Below are positions 6,049 through 7,504 of a DNA stretch of 7,504 bases, piece after piece. The first letter of the stretch is position 1. Each line of letters begins with the position of its first letter. The notes beneath the pieces are model-generated. The model had not been told where the DNA came from. It saw only the letters and a program-made list of their open reading frames with translations, and did no database searches. Source of the stretch: Flavipsychrobacter stenotrophus (GTDB taxonomy: Bacteria > Bacteroidota > Bacteroidia > Chitinophagales > Chitinophagaceae); contig CANCOG010000242.1 in NCBI GenBank assembly GCA_947379685.1, positions 1-7,504 on the forward strand, given 5' to 3'. The position numbers were made by a program, and so were the translations under genes.

Positions 6049-6204
6049 GCCATAACAAAAGTACCTGATTTCCCAATTCATAAGAACGCAGACTCTGGGA
6101 TAGACTAACGAATACTCGAAAAATCAGGCAGTTATCTTTAAATTTACATAGATTGCGCAATAACAATTAATGGCCCGCCCCACGACCACTGATAAAAGGG
6201 GACA
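6049..6204. promoter_or_regulatory. divergent intergenic region between the barrel gene and the SHOCT gene
   Basis: Promoters for both genes should lie in these 156 bases. On the plus strand TATCTTTA (6133-6140) matches TAnnTTTG at seven of eight positions, but has no clear -33 partner and lies about 65 bases before the ATG at 6205. A perfect 10-base palindrome ATTGCGCAAT (6152-6161) could be an operator or a chance word. AAAAGGGG (6193-6200), four bases before the ATG, is the only Shine-Dalgarno-like purine run near a start in this window. Confidence 0.35.
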
Positions 6205-6684
6205 ATGCATACTATGCCAATAAAAAAATATACCGCATCAAGAGTTTCAGAAGGAAATCGACTGTTCCCTGCAGAAATTCATATCGAAGAATCTGAGGTC
6301 ATGCTTAAATTCCCAGGCCTTTTCAGTGGAAAATCAAGGCATATTGTGTATCAACAAATTGAAGGTGTAAATATTGACACCCCAATGATTGGATATTCTA
6401 CAATAACATTTGTTGTCGGAGGTGAAAAACTTATTGGACACGGATTTGCAAAAAGTGAAGTCGAAGACATAAAGCAAATTTGTTCTGAGAAAATTTTGGC
6501 AAATAGCCCTCGAAGTCAAACAGAACTTATTGCAAACGCGATTTCGACAGCAGCGGGCAATCCTAAAAACACCGTGCAAATCAGTATTGCAGACGAACTA
6601 AAAAAAATGAAAGAGCTGCTCGATGCCGGAATAATCACACAACAAGAATTTGATAAACTAAAAGCAAAACTTTTAAACAGCTAG
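6205..6684 (+). CDS. PH-like / SHOCT-domain protein
   Basis: This 159-residue soluble protein has no signal peptide or membrane segment. Residues about 18-95 look like a bacterial PH-like domain of the YokE type: short strands FPAEIHIEESEVMLKF, then SRHIVYQQIEGVNID, STITFVVGGEKLIGHG, and a closing helix SEVEDIKQICSEKIL. A polar linker (100-126) leads to a clear SHOCT domain at 128-157: IADELKKMKELLDAGIITQQ followed by EFDKLKAKLL, with the signature L-x(3)-G-x-I-T-x-x-E-F-x-x-x-K-x-x-L-L. SHOCT domains are short C-terminal modules thought to mediate protein contacts, and PH-like domains may bind membranes or proteins; the actual role is unknown. GC content is about 39% by hand count of seven lines, below the roughly 50% or more of sampled neighbouring lines, hinting at transfer. 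A second ATG at 6214 is possible; 6205 lies four bases after a purine run. Confidence 0.85.
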   Translation: MHTMPIKKYTASRVSEGNRLFPAEIHIEESEVMLKFPGLFSGKSRHIVYQQIEGVNIDTPMIGYSTITFVVGGEKLIGHGFAKSEVEDIKQICSEKILANSPRSQTELIANAISTAAGNPKNTVQISIADELKKMKELLDAGIITQQEFDKLKAKLLNS

Positions 6685-6703
6685 GTAGATGTATTTTTAA
6701 TCT

Positions 6704-6752
6704 CGTCCGCGTTTGTAACGCGGATGCCGCTGCAGGGCGTTTGTAACGCCCG
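6704..6752 (+). repeat. double-hairpin intergenic repeat, copy 3
   Basis: The left hairpin (6704-6726) has arms CGTCCGCGTT and AACGCGGATG with loop TGT, identical to copy 2. The right hairpin (6735-6751) has arms GGGCGTT and AACGCCC with loop TGT, identical to copy 1. The linker differs (GCCGCTGCA in place of GCCACGGCA). It lies between the convergent ends of the SHOCT gene and the flavoprotein gene, 20 bases after the SHOCT stop. Confidence 0.85.
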
Positions 6753-6771
6753 TCACAACTAAAGACCTTTC

Positions 6772-6888
6772 CTCAATACCCCCTCCGCGCACTAAGCAAA
6801 ACTCCAAAAAAAACTCCGCGAAACTCTGCGGTTAATTTTCAGGAGCCCGGCAAAACACCCTCTGCGGCTAAATTCAAAACACCAGTAA
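6772..6888 (+). repeat. CTCTGCG-rich degenerate repeat tract following copy 3
   Basis: The tract has the same character and order of words as the tract after copy 2: CCCTCCGCGCACT, then ACTCC plus an A-run, then CTCCGCGAAACTCTGCGG, then CAAAACACCCTCTGCGGC and TAAATTCAAAACACC. It ends about five bases before the stop codon of the flavoprotein gene. I see no open reading frame of protein character in it. Confidence 0.65.
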
Positions 6889-6892
6889 ATAC

Positions 6893-7504
6893 TCACCACC
6901 CAAACGGATTAGCCGCAGCAGTTTGAAACTCCTGCCAAACCTCTGCAACAACCTCTGCGGCTGGTTTAATTTCTTTTATAATACTGCTTACCTGGCCTAT
7001 TTCCAGTTCGCCCTCAGTCATATCGCCTTCAAACATCCCCTGCTTTGCACGCGCACGTCCCAGCAATTCCTTCATGCCTTCCACGTCGGTGCAATTATGT
7101 TCCGCCGCTTCCACCTGCTTGTAAAATTCATTCTTGATCAACCTGACCGGAGTAAGTTGCTTGAGCGTGACTATAGTATCCCCCTCGTTTGCAGCAACCA
7201 CTGCTTCTTTAAATAACTGGTGACTAGAAGCCTCCGGGGTGCAGACAAACCTGCTTCCCATCTGCACACCTTCCGCACCCAGTGCCATCATCGCAAACAT
7301 AGCCCTGCCGGTACCAATACCACCCGCCGCAATCAATGGAATGCTGATCGCCTGGCGCACGGCCGGTATCAGGCAAAGTGTCGTCGTTTCCTCGCGGCCA
7401 TTGTGCCCGCCGGCTTCAAAACCCTCCGCAACCACCGCATCAACACCAGCCTCTTCACACTTCTTGGCAAACTTGGCACTCGACACCACGTGCACAACGG
7501 TAAT
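6893..7504 (-). CDS. FabK/nitronate monooxygenase-family FMN enzyme, 5' end cut by window edge
   Basis: The last 203 residues of a TIM-barrel flavoprotein are present, and the frame runs open to the right edge (beginning ITVVHVVSSAKFAKK). A GTG at 7495 is internal and not the start. The visible motifs are typical: AEGFEAGGHNG (26-36) with H34 at the usual catalytic position, the FMN-phosphate loop AAGGIGTG (59-66), GAEGVQMGSRF (77-87), and the C-terminal block KQGMFEGDMTEGELEIGQVS that FabK-like enzymes share. Members either oxidise nitronates (nitronate monooxygenase, formerly 2-nitropropane dioxygenase) or act as the FMN-dependent enoyl-ACP reductase FabK of fatty-acid synthesis. The missing N-terminus and lack of fatty-acid neighbours leave the choice open. 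The stop is TGA at 6893-6895, next to the repeat tract. Confidence 0.92.
   Translation of the reverse strand: MTVVHVVSSAKFAKKCEEAGVDAVVAEGFEAGGHNGREETTTLCLIPAVRQAISIPLIAAGGIGTGRAMFAMMALGAEGVQMGSRFVCTPEASSHQLFKEAVVAANEGDTIVTLKQLTPVRLIKNEFYKQVEAAEHNCTDVEGMKELLGRARAKQGMFEGDMTEGELEIGQVSSIIKEIKPAAEVVAEVWQEFQTAAANPFGW

Noticed and set aside
6056..6063. TACTTTTG as a promoter for the barrel gene
   Set aside because: It matches TAnnTTTG, but transcription would start only about two bases before the preferred ATG at 6048 and no -33 element is present. It could be real if the mRNA is nearly leaderless.
5930..6166. 78-codon minus-strand reading frame overlapping the barrel-gene start
   Set aside because: It is an out-of-frame shadow over the signal-peptide region and has no protein-like features.
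478..6752. CRISPR array formed by the recurring GTTTGTAAC words
   Set aside because: The copies are kilobases apart, paired as hairpins and lack regular spacers. No cas gene is present.

Overview
The window looks like chromosomal DNA of a Bacteroidota bacterium, probably Chitinophagia or a near relative. This rests on three things. Starts lack Shine-Dalgarno sequences and sit in A/T-rich leaders. Several genes are preceded by matches to the Bacteroidota promoter pattern TTTG-N19-TAnnTTTG. The gene content fits as well: a PorT-like outer-membrane barrel, a Bacteroidota-type RibD, and a FabK/nitronate-monooxygenase-like protein. Genus and species cannot be told from the sequence.

Layout, left to right. 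A YigZ/IMPACT-family gene (minus strand) is cut by the left edge. A roughly 320-base gene-free stretch follows, holding the first copy of a double-hairpin repeat and a probable terminator. Next is a ten-helix DMT/EamA-type transporter (minus). A 203-base gap carries a short dispersed repeat. Then comes a compact minus-strand cluster, read from right to left: an acyl-CoA thioesterase of the hotdog fold (4661-5089), a good promoter (4625-4655), two tandem paralogous proteins of unknown function (each 291 aa with a C-terminal membrane segment), and the riboflavin-biosynthesis gene ribD. To the right lie repeat copy 2, a secreted PorT-type beta-barrel protein (minus), a divergent AT-rich gene for a PH-like/SHOCT protein (plus), repeat copy 3, and the C-terminal two thirds or so of a FabK/nitronate monooxygenase-like flavoprotein (minus) cut by the right edge.

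Most genes are ordinary. The two unknown paralogues and ribD are spaced 24 and 37 bases apart downstream of one promoter, so they are probably co-transcribed. The least explained features are this paralogue pair and the intergenic repeat. Each of the three repeat copies holds two hairpins with a shared GTT-TGT-AAC core, and one hairpin shows a compensatory base-pair change between copies. Copies 2 and 3 belong to a longer composite unit of about 130-200 bases that brackets the barrel gene and the AT-rich gene as direct repeats. No defence system, CRISPR array, rRNA, tRNA or transposase gene was found.
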